DNA of 36,346 nucleotides. It comes from Bryobacterales bacterium (GTDB taxonomy: Bacteria > Acidobacteriota > Terriglobia > Bryobacterales > Bryobacteraceae). Of the stretch, positions 24,454 through 33,020 are shown one piece after another. The notes under the pieces were generated by a model, which worked only from the letters and a program-made list of their open reading frames with translations, searched no databases and was not told the DNA's origin. The DNA lies in the NCBI GenBank assembly GCA_020847315.1, contig JADLCF010000167.1, positions 1 to 36,346 on the forward strand, written 5' to 3'. The translations under genes and the position numbers were made by a program. The first letter of the stretch is position 1. Every line of letters starts with the position of its first letter.

Positions 24454-24708
24454 CTAGGCAGGTTCCTCTTGCCGCAGCGTTTCGCCGATGGGAGAAACCA
24501 GGGATAGGTTCAACCGGCGATCCGGACTCTGGTGTACTTGACGGCCATAATCGATCACCATGGCGACGATTTGATCGGGTGATTCCAGAACCATGAATTT
24601 TTCTCCCGTGGTGAGAGAAATCACCGTGTCGGGCGTCGTTTCGACATACTCGATCAACTCGGCGTTGACGTAGATGGGCTCGTGATTGAGCCGGGTTACT
24701 CGAATCAT
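24454..24708 (-). CDS. flbD: Flagellar protein FlbD (SwrD-like)
   Basis: An 84-residue protein with the FlbD pattern: MIRVTRLNHEPIYVNAELIEYVE, then TPDTVISLTTGEKFMVLES and the helix QIVAMVIDYGRQV. In Bacillus the homologue SwrD raises motor torque, probably through the stator, which agrees with its place directly upstream of motA and motB. The family is usually 60-80 residues; the last 20 here form a polar tail. GAGAGGA lies about six bases before the ATG. The promoter region upstream is shared with an unrecognised divergent gene and contains repeated GATTC/GAATC half-sites. Confidence 0.9.
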   Translation of the reverse strand: MIRVTRLNHEPIYVNAELIEYVETTPDTVISLTTGEKFMVLESPDQIVAMVIDYGRQVHQSPDRRLNLSLVSPIGETLRQEEPA

Positions 24709-24770
24709 GCAATCCTCTCCCGCATTCCTTCATATCGTTCGCGGCGACGGAGGTATGAGGAACTTGGATT

Positions 24771-24800
24771 GATTCGCGGAATCGGAGAGCAGACCGATTC
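24771..24800. promoter_or_regulatory. Alternating GATTC/GAATC half-sites between flbD and a divergent gene
   Basis: GATTC-GCG-GAATCGG-AGAGCAGA-CCGATTC holds two nested inverted repeats that share the middle arm: GATTC/GAATC with a three-base spacer and GAATCGG/CCGATTC with an eight-base spacer. The location between divergent starts favours a regulator site. The binding protein is unknown. Confidence 0.4.
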
Positions 24801-24837
24801 AAAAGATGCGGGTTTGGAGCGTAAATTGCACGGGGCG

Positions 24838-25353
24838 ATGTCGATGATGGAGAACCACCCGATACGGACGATGGAATCCGAGGCTCTTGAGCCAACGGAA
24901 GAATCGGGTTCACCGATCCCCGCCTGCATCAGCGCCGCCGCTTGCACGTGCGCGCAGGACGCCGCCGGCAGGCTCGCCGCCGAATTGCTGGACGCGGTGG
25001 ATAGCGGGTCTTCCGCCTCTTTACTCGAGGTCCTTTCAAGGATTGCACTGATGGATCCGGGCATCGGAAAACCGGATGAAGTGAACACCGCGGATGACGG
25101 GGAGTTTGAGAAGTTGGAGTTGCTGCGCGCCATCGCCGTGCAGATGCGGCTGGATCTGCACGCCATGTTGATGCATATCTATCAACGCATTGAGGCTTCC
25201 CGTAGCTATCTGGACATTGCCCGGCATCTGGCGGGCCGCGCGCCGGGCGAGGGAGCCGATCTGGGAACGGCGCTCCCTGGATTGGGGCTTAAAGTAGGAG
25301 CCACGCCGGGTGGACGGGAATTTGACACCGGCGGACGAAACGGCGAAATTTGA
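24838..25353 (+). CDS. Hypothetical protein divergent from flbD
   Basis: I do not recognise this protein. The frame is open from 24682, but that would overlap flbD and the early part is Arg-rich and unconvincing, so I start at ATG 24838 (171 residues; 24844, 24847 and 24871 are alternatives, none with a strong ribosome binding site). The composition is normal for a real protein: acidic N-terminal half with a CISAAACTCAQDAAG segment containing three cysteines, then a long amphipathic helical region (FEKLELLRAIAVQMRLDLHAMLMHIYQRIEASRSYL), and a Gly-rich tail. Codon third positions are GC-rich, as in neighbours. Its divergent position next to flbD-motA-motB invites a motility link, which is inference. 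It ends 43 bp before the convergent MerR gene. Confidence 0.5.
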   Translation: MSMMENHPIRTMESEALEPTEESGSPIPACISAAACTCAQDAAGRLAAELLDAVDSGSSASLLEVLSRIALMDPGIGKPDEVNTADDGEFEKLELLRAIAVQMRLDLHAMLMHIYQRIEASRSYLDIARHLAGRAPGEGADLGTALPGLGLKVGATPGGREFDTGGRNGEI

Positions 25354-25381
25354 ACAGCCGCGATCCGCAGTCTGAGGGGGC

Positions 25382-25398
25382 AGCGGAGCCGTTCCGCT
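25382..25398. terminator. Short hairpin between convergent genes
   Basis: AGCGGA-GCCGT-TCCGCT is a perfect six-bp stem in the 43-bp gap between the hypothetical gene and the MerR-type gene, touching the stop codon of the latter. There is no T tract, so a termination role is weakly supported. Confidence 0.3.
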
Positions 25399-25903
25399 AT
25401 TCGAGGAGCGTGAGAATACTGCGGAGTTCCTGGCGCAACCCATCAATGGTAACGGCTTCCGCGGAAGTTGGGGTCCCATTCCCGGAAGAATCGGTATCCA
25501 TGGCCACGCTACTTGCGGATTCCGCCGGGACCGGCATGGAGACAACGCGCATCGACTCCGCGGGGGAATCTTCCACCGCATGCGGCCGGCGCTGGCCGAG
25601 TTCCTTCAGGTATTGCCGGGCGCCTTTGATGGTGTACTGACGATCATAGAGCAATTGCCGGATCAGCAATAGCTGCTCGACTTCGCGGCGCCGGTACATC
25701 CGGTGACCCGTACCGGATTTCTTCGGGGCGAGTTGGGAAAACTCGGTCTCCCAATAGCGAAGCACGTAAGGTTCGACACCCACGATTCGGCTTACTTCCC
25801 CAATTCGAAACACGAGTTTGTCGGGAATCCCGGCGGGCGTGGAGACTGCGGAAGCGGATTTGGGAGAGGCACCCTTGCGTGAGAGTCCGCCATGTTCACC
25901 CAT
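25397..25903 (-). CDS. MerR-family transcriptional regulator
   Basis: A 168-residue regulator from ATG 25903 (ATG 25912 is an alternative; the track start at 26011 overlaps rlmB and is unlikely). The winged-helix DNA-binding domain spans about 30-100: DKLVFRIGEVSRIVGVEPYVLRYWETEF, followed by KKSGTGHRMYRRREVEQLLLIRQLLYDRQYTIKGARQYL. This closely matches the short MerR-type proteins found beside ihfA or pheT in many bacteria, which lack a metal- or drug-binding domain. The C-terminal part is Ser/Pro-rich with a final helix (GLRQELRSILTLLE) that could dimerise. No ribosome binding site is visible upstream, and a small palindrome covers the start region, which suggests a leaderless message or self-regulation. 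Confidence 0.85.
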   Translation of the reverse strand: MGEHGGLSRKGASPKSASAVSTPAGIPDKLVFRIGEVSRIVGVEPYVLRYWETEFSQLAPKKSGTGHRMYRRREVEQLLLIRQLLYDRQYTIKGARQYLKELGQRRPHAVEDSPAESMRVVSMPVPAESASSVAMDTDSSGNGTPTSAEAVTIDGLRQELRSILTLLE

Positions 25904-25908
25904 AAGAG

Positions 25909-25920
25909 GCATTCTAATGC
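25909..25920. promoter_or_regulatory. Small palindrome at the start of the MerR-type gene
   Basis: GCATT-CT-AATGC, five-base arms with a two-base centre, lies five bases before ATG 25903 and overlaps the alternative ATG 25912. It may be a self-control site, but it is short. Confidence 0.25.
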
Positions 25921-25995
25921 AAAATGGAGGTTCGAGCGCGGGCCAGGTACGTGAACTTGTGGTAAGCGCGCGGGTGTTACAGAGCCGTGGGGTCC

Positions 25996-26769
25996 ATGCC
26001 AGAGAAATCAATGAACTTGCGTTCCGGAATCAATCCGGTGATGGAGGCATTGCGCGCGGGGGCGCCTCTCGAACGCATTCTGATCGCGAAGGGTGCGGGT
26101 GGAGCACGAATTCAGGCAATTGTGGATGCGGCGCGGCAGGCCGGCGTGCCGGTGCGTTTCGAACCCCGGGACGCGCTCGACCGCATGACGAAGAGCAGTG
26201 TTCACCAGGGTGTGGTGGCGTATGGGGCAGCACAAGGCTACGCCGGGTTGGATGCCGTGTCGGGGGCGGAAATGCTCGTGCTGCTGGATGGCATTGAAGA
26301 CCCCCACAACCTGGGGGCGATCGCCCGAAGCGCCCATGCGGCGGGCGCGGGCGCGGTTGTCATCCCTGAGCGCAGGGCGGTGGGTGTGACCGACGTCGTG
26401 CAGAAGGCGGCGGCCGGCGCTCTCGAGTACTTGCCGATTTCGAAAGTCAAGAATCTGGCCCAGGCCATGGAATCGCTTAAATCGGAAGGCTACTGGATCT
26501 ACGGTCTCGACGAACGCGGCGAGACTCCCTATCATCAGGTGGAGTGGGGGCGGCAGAACGCGATTGTGCTGGGCGCCGAGGGCCATGGTCTGCATCGCCT
26601 GGTTTCCGAGCGTTGCGATCTGCTCATCGGCATTCCGATGGCGGGCGCCGTGGCTTCGCTGAATGTCTCCGTTGCCGCGGGCATCGTCTTGTTTGACTGG
26701 CGGCGCAAACAGTTGGAGGCGGCGAGAGCCGGTATCCCACGGGAGACTGAGGCCGCGCCACCCGCGTGA
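25996..26769 (+). CDS. rlmB: 23S rRNA (guanosine-2'-O-)-methyltransferase RlmB (TrmH/SpoU family)
   Basis: RlmB methylates G2251 in the peptidyl-transferase centre of 23S rRNA. The 257-residue protein has the N-terminal substrate-binding domain (NPVMEALRAGAPLERILIAKG) and the knotted SPOUT methyltransferase domain with all three motifs: DGIEDPHNLGAIARSAHAAG (motif 1), IVLGAEGHGLHRLV (motif 2) and IPMAGAVASLNVSVAAGIVLF (motif 3, including the catalytic loop Asn and Ser). Length matches the family (about 240-260). Start ATG 25996 follows GGGG; GTG 25987 and ATG 26011 are alternatives. It is divergent from the MerR-type gene and only 14 bp ahead of ggt, so it may head a mixed operon. Confidence 0.92.
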   Translation: MPEKSMNLRSGINPVMEALRAGAPLERILIAKGAGGARIQAIVDAARQAGVPVRFEPRDALDRMTKSSVHQGVVAYGAAQGYAGLDAVSGAEMLVLLDGIEDPHNLGAIARSAHAAGAGAVVIPERRAVGVTDVVQKAAAGALEYLPISKVKNLAQAMESLKSEGYWIYGLDERGETPYHQVEWGRQNAIVLGAEGHGLHRLVSERCDLLIGIPMAGAVASLNVSVAAGIVLFDWRRKQLEAARAGIPRETEAAPPA

Positions 26770-26783
26770 TAGGATGGCCCCGC

Positions 26784-28493
26784 ATGCGCATCTTTCCATC
26801 CGCACTTCTCATCCTGTTGCTGCTTCCCTTTGCCTGGAGCACGGAGCCCGTTCGCGCGCGTCACGGCATGGTGGTTTCGACTGATGCGATCGCGAGCAAA
26901 GTGGGTGTGGAGGTACTCAAGAATGGCGGCAATGCGGTGGATGCGGCCGTGGCCGTAGGCTTCGCGCTGGCCGTGACGCACCCGGCAGCGGGCAATCTAG
27001 GCGGCGGGGGATTCATGCTGATCCGCCACGCGGATGGCAGGGACACGTTTCTGGACTTCCGGGAAATGGCGCCGGCCTCCGCCCATCGGGACATGTATCT
27101 TACGAAGAAGAACACCGGGGTAATCCATTCGGATTACCAGGGTCGCCAGATGCAAATCGAGTTGAACGAGAGCCTGGTGGGCTGGCGCGCCAGCGGCGTG
27201 CCCGGCACGGTGCGCGGCCTGGAACTGGCATCGAGCAAGTACGGACGGAAACCGTGGAAGGAACTTCTAGCACCGGCGGTGAAGCTAGCGCGGAATGGCT
27301 TCCCGGTGGATTATACGCTGTCGGAAAGCCTCAGAGGCTCCACCGCCTTGCTGGGACGATTTCCGGACTCGAAGCGCATTTTTCTGCGCGATGGGAAGTA
27401 TTTCGAGGCCGGGGATACACTGCGCCAACCGGAGTTGGCGGCAACGCTCGAACGGATCGCCGGGCAGGGAGCGCGGGATTTTTACGAGGGGGAAACCGCG
27501 CGATTGCTCGCAGCCGGAATGAAGCGGAACGGCGGCGAGATTACCCTCGATGACCTGAAGCGATACCGCGCGGTGGAGCGCCAACCACTGCGCGCGGAGT
27601 ACAAAGGCTACACGGTAATCACCGCGCCGCCGCCCAGTTCCGGGGGTGTCGGCATTCTCGAGATGCTGGGAATGCTGGAAGGCAGCGGCTATGAGAAGGG
27701 CGGCTTCAACGCCGCCAGCACCTGGCATTATTTGGCCGAAGTGATGCGGCGTTCCTACGCGGACCGCAGCGAGTTTCTGGCCGACCCCGATTTCTATCGT
27801 GTTCCGCTCGGCAGGCTGCTCGACAAGGGATATCTCACGGCGAGACGATCGACGATCAATCGAACCAGGGCATCTCGGAGCGAGGAGATTCACCCTGGGA
27901 TCGCTCCAGGATACGAGAGCATGGAAACCACCCATTTCTCCGTGGTGGATGGCGATGGCAACGCCGTTGCCGTAACGTATACGCTGAACGGGAGTTATGG
28001 CTCCGGCGTGACCGTGCCTGGCGCGGGGTTTCTGCTCAACAATGAGATGGATGACTTCGCCACGAGACCGGGCCAGGCCAATATGTTCGGCCTCGTGCAG
28101 GGCGAGGCCAACAAGGTGGAGCCGGGCAAGCGTCCGCTGTCGTCGATGACACCCACCATCGTGGTTAAGGACGGCAGTTTAAAGATCGTAGTGGGCGCTC
28201 CCGGCGGTGGACGCATCATCAACGCGGTGCTTCAGGCGCTCTTGAACGTGATCGATTTTGGGATGAACGCCCAGGAGGCGGTGGACGTTCCACGCATCCA
28301 TCACCAGTGGATGCCGGATCAACTGAACGTGCAATCGGGAGTTTCTCCCGATACCGTGGCGTTGCTCAAACAGATGGGGCACGAGGTGGTTGAGATTGAG
28401 AGTGTGGGCCGGCTACAGCTCATCGTGATCAATGGAGAATGGCTAGAAGGCGGGTCAAACTCCCTACCGCACGGCGGGGCGGCAGGATACTGA
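26784..28493 (+). CDS. ggt: Gamma-glutamyltransferase (periplasmic)
   Basis: GGT transfers or hydrolyses the gamma-glutamyl group of glutathione and related compounds. From ATG 26784 (AGGA upstream) the precursor has 569 residues with a Sec signal peptide (MRIFPSALLILLLLPFAWS). The N-terminal large-subunit sequence has NGGNAVDAAVAVGFALAVTHP and NLGGGGFMLIRHADG. Self-cleavage should occur before Thr382 in ETTHFSVVD, the new N-terminal nucleophile, followed by the small-subunit motifs LNGSYGSGVTVPGAGFLLNNEMDDF, KRPLSSMTPTIV and GAPGGGRII. All key residues are present, so activity is expected. The track start at 26766 would spoil the signal peptide. It lies 14 bp after rlmB and 43 bp ahead of a Tat-exported DUF3604 protein. 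Confidence 0.92.
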   Translation: MRIFPSALLILLLLPFAWSTEPVRARHGMVVSTDAIASKVGVEVLKNGGNAVDAAVAVGFALAVTHPAAGNLGGGGFMLIRHADGRDTFLDFREMAPASAHRDMYLTKKNTGVIHSDYQGRQMQIELNESLVGWRASGVPGTVRGLELASSKYGRKPWKELLAPAVKLARNGFPVDYTLSESLRGSTALLGRFPDSKRIFLRDGKYFEAGDTLRQPELAATLERIAGQGARDFYEGETARLLAAGMKRNGGEITLDDLKRYRAVERQPLRAEYKGYTVITAPPPSSGGVGILEMLGMLEGSGYEKGGFNAASTWHYLAEVMRRSYADRSEFLADPDFYRVPLGRLLDKGYLTARRSTINRTRASRSEEIHPGIAPGYESMETTHFSVVDGDGNAVAVTYTLNGSYGSGVTVPGAGFLLNNEMDDFATRPGQANMFGLVQGEANKVEPGKRPLSSMTPTIVVKDGSLKIVVGAPGGGRIINAVLQALLNVIDFGMNAQEAVDVPRIHHQWMPDQLNVQSGVSPDTVALLKQMGHEVVEIESVGRLQLIVINGEWLEGGSNSLPHGGAAGY

Positions 28494-28536
28494 GCGGGCG
28501 GCTTCGGAATCCGGCGAAAGAACAGTGGGTGGAAAC

Positions 28537-30114
28537 ATGACACGTAGGGAACTGGTGCAGGCAGGCAGCGCGACGTTGGGAGCGGCTGCTGCATTGGGTG
28601 CGCAAGCCCTCCCGGAGAAGCAGGTTGCATACCGCAATTTTTTCGGGGATCTGCACAACCACAACCAGGTCGGTTACGCGCAGGGCACGCTTGAACGTAG
28701 TTTCGAGATCGCCCGGAATCATCTGGACTTCTATGCCTTCACGCCGCACTCCTATTGGCCCGATATGGGCGCATACGACGGCCGCATCGAGACTAAGTGG
28801 CGGAACGGATTTTACGTCGCCAAGGCAAACTGGCCGGAGGTGGTGAAGCTGGCCAGGCAATATGACGACCCGGGCCGCTTCGTCACCATTCTCGGATACG
28901 AGCGGCATGGCGCGGCGGAGGGGGATTATCACATCCTGTACCCGGATCTGAAGGGCGATTACGAACTGATTGCGGATCTGCCGGCGCTGCAGGCCTTCGC
29001 TCGCGAGAGAGGCTGCATTCTGGTTCCCCACCACCCGGCGAACCGATTGGGCCATCGCGGCATCAATGCGCACGCGGTGGATGCGCGAGTTTCGCCAGTT
29101 CTGGAGATTCACTCCGAGTGGGGCTGCGCCGAACACGACCGCGCGCCGAACCCATACAAGCGGCACACGGAGGGCGGGCGTTGGACCAGGCACACGCTGC
29201 AGCACTATCTGGCACAGGGGATGCGCTTCGGCGTGGTGGCCAGCACCGACGACCATCTCGGGTATCCCGGCGCGTACCGCGAGGGACTCGCCGTGGTGAA
29301 GACCACCGAACTCACCCGCGAGGCGATCTTCGATGCGATCCGGAATCGGCGGACGTACGCGGTGACCGGAGACCGCATCGATCTCGACTTCCATTTGAAT
29401 GGCCGCATCATGGGGCAGGAACTCCCGTATGCGCGCACACGTTCCCTGGCGGTGGAAGTCCGCGGCTGGGACGTCGTGGACCGGGTGGAAGTGCTCAAGA
29501 ATAACCGCGTCGTACACCGCGATTTCCCCATGGATGCGGCGCCCACGGCGGAAAGTTGGCGCAGGCCGGTGACACTTCGATTTGAGTACGGTTGGGGGCC
29601 ATGGCCCGCTCTGGGATGGGGCGGCACGGCGGATTGGGAGTTTACCGTCACCGTCGAGAACGGGAAATTCGAAGCCGTGCAACCTTGCTTTGTGACAGGA
29701 CCACTCGACGAGTTCCGGCGGGACCGGATTCTCGAGCGCACGGAGACCTCCGTGAAGGTGCGAAGCTTCACCGCGCTCAAGCAGCAGGTGGACGACTATT
29801 CTCAGAAGGCGATCGTTCTACGCGTCCAGGGCGGGCCGGAAACGCGCGTGACCGTCACATGCACCCGGCCGAAGCCATGCTCCCTGACGCAGACGTTCGC
29901 GCAGTTGAGCGAATCGAACGAAATGCTCTTCACGGCAAAGTTTCCGTGGGAATCCGCCATGCTGCACCGGGTGGTGTTTGAAGAGAATTATCTGAGCCGC
30001 TTTACGTTTGAGGACGAGGACGAAGGCCTAGAGGCGAACTGGTATTATGTGCGAGTGGTGCAGGCCAATGGGGAACTCGCTTGGTCCAGCCCCATTTGGG
30101 TGGAGAAGGCTTAG
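28537..30114 (+). CDS. DUF3604/PHP-like metal-dependent protein with Tat signal
   Basis: A 525-residue protein from ATG 28537 with a twin-arginine signal peptide (MTRRELVQAGSATLGAAAALGAQA). The start of the mature part, RNFFGDLHNHNQVGYAQGTL, and later PHHPANRLGHRG, EIHSEWG and ASTDDHLGYPG give a histidine/aspartate set like that of PHP-type phosphoesterase/amidohydrolase barrels, and the C-terminal NRRTYAVTGDRIDLDFHLNG is typical of DUF3604. The last 200 residues look like beta-sandwich domains. DUF3604 proteins have no settled function; a metal-dependent hydrolase in the periplasm is the best reading. It sits between ggt and a C-N hydrolase, which suggests a role in breaking down an amide- or phosphoester-containing compound. 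Confidence 0.78.
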   Translation: MTRRELVQAGSATLGAAAALGAQALPEKQVAYRNFFGDLHNHNQVGYAQGTLERSFEIARNHLDFYAFTPHSYWPDMGAYDGRIETKWRNGFYVAKANWPEVVKLARQYDDPGRFVTILGYERHGAAEGDYHILYPDLKGDYELIADLPALQAFARERGCILVPHHPANRLGHRGINAHAVDARVSPVLEIHSEWGCAEHDRAPNPYKRHTEGGRWTRHTLQHYLAQGMRFGVVASTDDHLGYPGAYREGLAVVKTTELTREAIFDAIRNRRTYAVTGDRIDLDFHLNGRIMGQELPYARTRSLAVEVRGWDVVDRVEVLKNNRVVHRDFPMDAAPTAESWRRPVTLRFEYGWGPWPALGWGGTADWEFTVTVENGKFEAVQPCFVTGPLDEFRRDRILERTETSVKVRSFTALKQQVDDYSQKAIVLRVQGGPETRVTVTCTRPKPCSLTQTFAQLSESNEMLFTAKFPWESAMLHRVVFEENYLSRFTFEDEDEGLEANWYYVRVVQANGELAWSSPIWVEKA

Positions 30115-30149
30115 AACGCAGACGCGAAAGGACAGGACGAGGCTTACGT

Positions 30150-31142
30150 ATGAGAGCGATTCGAGTGGGCGCGGCACAATTTGAAGCACGCGATGGGGAT
30201 AAGGCGTACAACCTCGGCGCGATTGCGCGGCTGACCGCCGCGGCAAAGGCGGAGCGGGCAGAACTTGTGTGCTTCCACGAATGCTCCATCAGCGGCTACA
30301 CCTATCTCGAAACACTTGACCGGGGGGGACTCGAGGCGGTGGCGGAAGCAGTGCCCGACGGACCGTCAATCCAGCGGCTGATCGAGATTGCGCGTGACAT
30401 TGGGATCTCGATTGGCGCCGGCCTCATCGAGCGCGAAGGAGAAGATCTCTACAACACCTTCGCCGTTGTCTCGCCCGACGGACTCGTTGCTAAGCACCGT
30501 AAAATCCACGCATTTGTGAACGACGCGCTGAGCTGCGGGAGCGGCTATACGGTCTTCGATCATCTTGGTTGCCGGATCGGAATTTTGATCTGCTACGACA
30601 ATAACCTACCCGAGAATGCGCGCATGACCGCCATGCTAGGCGCGGATCTCATTCTGGCTCCGCACGTCACGGGATGCCTGCCCTCGGCAATGCCGGGGCG
30701 CGGAATTGTGGCGCCGGAGATCTGGCATAACCGGGAACTTGACCCGGTGCGCTGCCGTCAGGAGTTCGACGGCCCGAAGGGCCGCGCCTGGCTGCTGCGG
30801 TGGTTGCCGGCGCGCGCCTGGGAAAACGGCGTGTTTATCGTTTACGCCAACCCGATCGGCGAGGAGGGCGGCACGATCAAGCCGGGAGGTTCGCTGATTC
30901 TGGACCCCTTCGGGGAAGTGCTTACAGAGTGCCGCACGTTCGGGGATGAAGTGGTGGTGGCCACGCTCGACCCGGAGAAGCGCAAGCTGGCCTCCGGACC
31001 GGGATACATTCGCGCACGGCGTCCGGAGCTTTACGCGAAAATGGTGGAACCGAATCCGCACCTGAGCCCGAGCGGCCGCCCGGACGTCTGGTGGAAGAAG
31101 AACCGGGTCGCGCAAGTCACAGTGGAAAAGGTCTCAACCTAA
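30150..31142 (+). CDS. Carbon-nitrogen hydrolase (nitrilase superfamily amidase)
   Basis: A 330-residue cytoplasmic enzyme of the nitrilase superfamily, starting at ATG 30150 with GAGG seven bases upstream; the track start at 30081 runs into the DUF3604 gene. The catalytic triad is visible: Glu44 in CFHECSISGY, Lys118 in KHRKIHAF and Cys148 in GILICYDNNLPE. These enzymes hydrolyse amides, carbamoyl groups or nitriles; the presence of C-Y-D-N-x-x-P-E favours an amidase or N-carbamoyl hydrolase over a true nitrilase. There is no signal peptide. The 35-bp gap to the DUF3604 gene and the run of plus-strand genes from rlmB onward suggest joint transcription. Substrate unknown. Confidence 0.85.
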   Translation: MRAIRVGAAQFEARDGDKAYNLGAIARLTAAAKAERAELVCFHECSISGYTYLETLDRGGLEAVAEAVPDGPSIQRLIEIARDIGISIGAGLIEREGEDLYNTFAVVSPDGLVAKHRKIHAFVNDALSCGSGYTVFDHLGCRIGILICYDNNLPENARMTAMLGADLILAPHVTGCLPSAMPGRGIVAPEIWHNRELDPVRCRQEFDGPKGRAWLLRWLPARAWENGVFIVYANPIGEEGGTIKPGGSLILDPFGEVLTECRTFGDEVVVATLDPEKRKLASGPGYIRARRPELYAKMVEPNPHLSPSGRPDVWWKKNRVAQVTVEKVST

Positions 31143-31144
31143 CT

Positions 31145-31193
31145 CTCAGCCGCAATGCCGCAGTTCGCGGGGATCGTGCCGCAATGGGCTGAG
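31145..31193. repeat. Inverted repeat and repeated 9-mer between convergent genes
   Basis: CTCAGCC (31145-31151) and GGCTGAG (31187-31193) could pair across a 35-base loop, and GCCGCAATG occurs twice (31149-31157 and 31178-31186). The structure lies in the 53-bp gap between the C-N hydrolase and aspS stops. It might serve as a weak bidirectional terminator. Confidence 0.3.
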
Positions 31194-31195
31194 CC

Positions 31196-32995
31196 CTACT
31201 TCCGGATGTGCATGATGCCCAGATCGCGAAGCAACCGGTCCGGCACATCGCTCGGAGCTTCACACATGAGATCTGTGCCGCGGGCCGTCTTGGGGAAGGC
31301 GATGACGTCGCGGATGGAGGTCTCGCCCGCCAGAATCATCACCATGCGGTCCAACCCCAACGCGATGCCGCCGTGCGGAGGAGCGCCGTAGCTGAGCCCT
31401 TCGAGCAGGAAGCCGAAGCGGTGCTGGGCATCTTCCGGGGTAAAGCCAAGGGCGCTGAACACCTTCTGCTGCACATCGGCGCGGTGGATACGGATGGAGC
31501 CGGAACCCAACTCCACGCCGTTGAGAACGATGTCGTAGCTCTTGGCGCGGCAGTTGGCGGGATCGGTCGTCAGCAGGTCCAGATCCTCATCATGCACGGA
31601 CGTAAATGGGTGATGTGCGGCCACCCAGCGCTGTTCCTCGGGGTCCCATTCGAACATGGGGAAATCCACCACCCAAAGGAAGTTGAACTTCTTCGGGTCG
31701 AGGAGTTTGTGCTTGTCCGCATACTTCTGCGCGGCGAAGAGCCGAAGCTGTCCACAGGCCTTCAGCGCTTCACGTTCCGGCAAATGCGGATCCGGTTCGG
31801 CCGCCCAGTTGGCTAAGAGCAGAAGGTCCTCATCCGTGGCGTTGGTTATCTCGCGCACCTTTGCCATTTGCTCCGGATAATCGCGCTCCAAGCGTTTCGC
31901 GTCGTCAAACACGCGAAGGTTCTTCTCCTGCCCGAACGTCTTCAGCTCATCCCGTTCCTTGCGGGAGATCTGGCCCACCTTCGGGACGAGGATCGCCACC
32001 ATCGGGAGACCGTTTCCGCCGATCGGCGTCCCTTCGAACAATGCCTCCACGCGATGGAAGGGCGGGATGCGTGTATCCGGCTTGTCGATTCCATAGGAAT
32101 CCATCGCTTCCCGGTACGTGATCCGCTGAAACGGCGCTTCAATCGGGAAACCCGCAGCCGCAAAGGCAGGGACGAGCATCTTCTCGATGACCGCGAAGAC
32201 GTCCGGCTGCTGCACGAAGGACATCTCCAGATCGATCTGCGTGAACTCGGGCTGCCGGTCCGCGCGCAGATCTTCGTCGCGGAAACAGCGCACGATCTGG
32301 AAATAGCGCTCGTAGCCCCCAACCATCAGCAATTGCTTGAAGATTTGGGGCGATTGCGGCAAGGCATAAAAGCTCCCCTGGCTGAGGCGGCTTGGGATGA
32401 TGAAATCGCGTGCGCCTTCCGGCGTGGAGCGCGTCATGAAGGGCGTTTCAATCTCGTGGAAACCCTGTGCGAAAAGGCTATTCCGCACCGCGAAGGAGAC
32501 ATCGGAACGCATCCGGATGTTCTGCTGCATCCGATGGCGGCGTAAATCGATATAGCGGTGCTTGAGGCGGCTTTCCTCGCCGACGCTGAGATCGTCTTCC
32601 ATGGGGAAGGGCGCAGGCTTCGATTCATTGAGAATCCACACCTTCTCCACTACCACTTCGACCTCGCCAGTGGGAAGATTCGGGTTGACGGTTTCCGCGG
32701 ATCGCTTCTCCACACTCCCCTCAACCGCCACGACGAACTCGCCGCGGATGTGCTCCGCGCGGGCGTGAACTTCCGCCGCATTCTCGACGCGAAAGACAAC
32801 TTGCGTGATCCCGGTGATATCGCGGAGGTGAAGAAAAATCACGCCGCCGAGATCCCGCCGACGGTGTACCCAACCCATTAGAAGCACGCGATTGCCGGCA
32901 TTTTCCGCGCGCAATTCACCACACTTGTGGGTACGCCGCAAATTTCCTAGGAAATCTAATTGGACGGAGTGTTGGCCTTCGCCGTTGGTGCTCAT
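31196..32995 (-). CDS. aspS: Aspartate--tRNA ligase
   Basis: AspRS charges tRNA-Asp (and in some bacteria tRNA-Asn). The 599-residue protein is of the bacterial type: N-terminal OB-fold anticodon domain (about 18-115, GWVHRRRDLGGVIFLHLRD), class II catalytic core with motif 2 (FRDEDLRADRQPEFTQIDLEMSF), an inserted GAD domain in the middle, and motif 3 near the C-terminus (GIALGLDRMVMILAG). The RRRDLGG segment has Leu where non-discriminating bacterial enzymes such as that of Pseudomonas have His, which favours an Asp-specific enzyme; the second known determinant is not clear here. AGGA lies eight bases before the ATG, and hisS ends 25 bp upstream, so the two are almost certainly cotranscribed. 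Confidence 0.95.
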   Translation of the reverse strand: MSTNGEGQHSVQLDFLGNLRRTHKCGELRAENAGNRVLLMGWVHRRRDLGGVIFLHLRDITGITQVVFRVENAAEVHARAEHIRGEFVVAVEGSVEKRSAETVNPNLPTGEVEVVVEKVWILNESKPAPFPMEDDLSVGEESRLKHRYIDLRRHRMQQNIRMRSDVSFAVRNSLFAQGFHEIETPFMTRSTPEGARDFIIPSRLSQGSFYALPQSPQIFKQLLMVGGYERYFQIVRCFRDEDLRADRQPEFTQIDLEMSFVQQPDVFAVIEKMLVPAFAAAGFPIEAPFQRITYREAMDSYGIDKPDTRIPPFHRVEALFEGTPIGGNGLPMVAILVPKVGQISRKERDELKTFGQEKNLRVFDDAKRLERDYPEQMAKVREITNATDEDLLLLANWAAEPDPHLPEREALKACGQLRLFAAQKYADKHKLLDPKKFNFLWVVDFPMFEWDPEEQRWVAAHHPFTSVHDEDLDLLTTDPANCRAKSYDIVLNGVELGSGSIRIHRADVQQKVFSALGFTPEDAQHRFGFLLEGLSYGAPPHGGIALGLDRMVMILAGETSIRDVIAFPKTARGTDLMCEAPSDVPDRLLRDLGIMHIRK

Positions 32996-33020
32996 GATGT
33001 TTCCTGCCTGGAGTACTTCC

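Noticed and set aside
24705-25166. 153-codon minus-strand ORF upstream of flbD
   Set aside because: Ser-rich shadow of the divergent hypothetical gene with no features of its own; it would also overlap the flbD start region.
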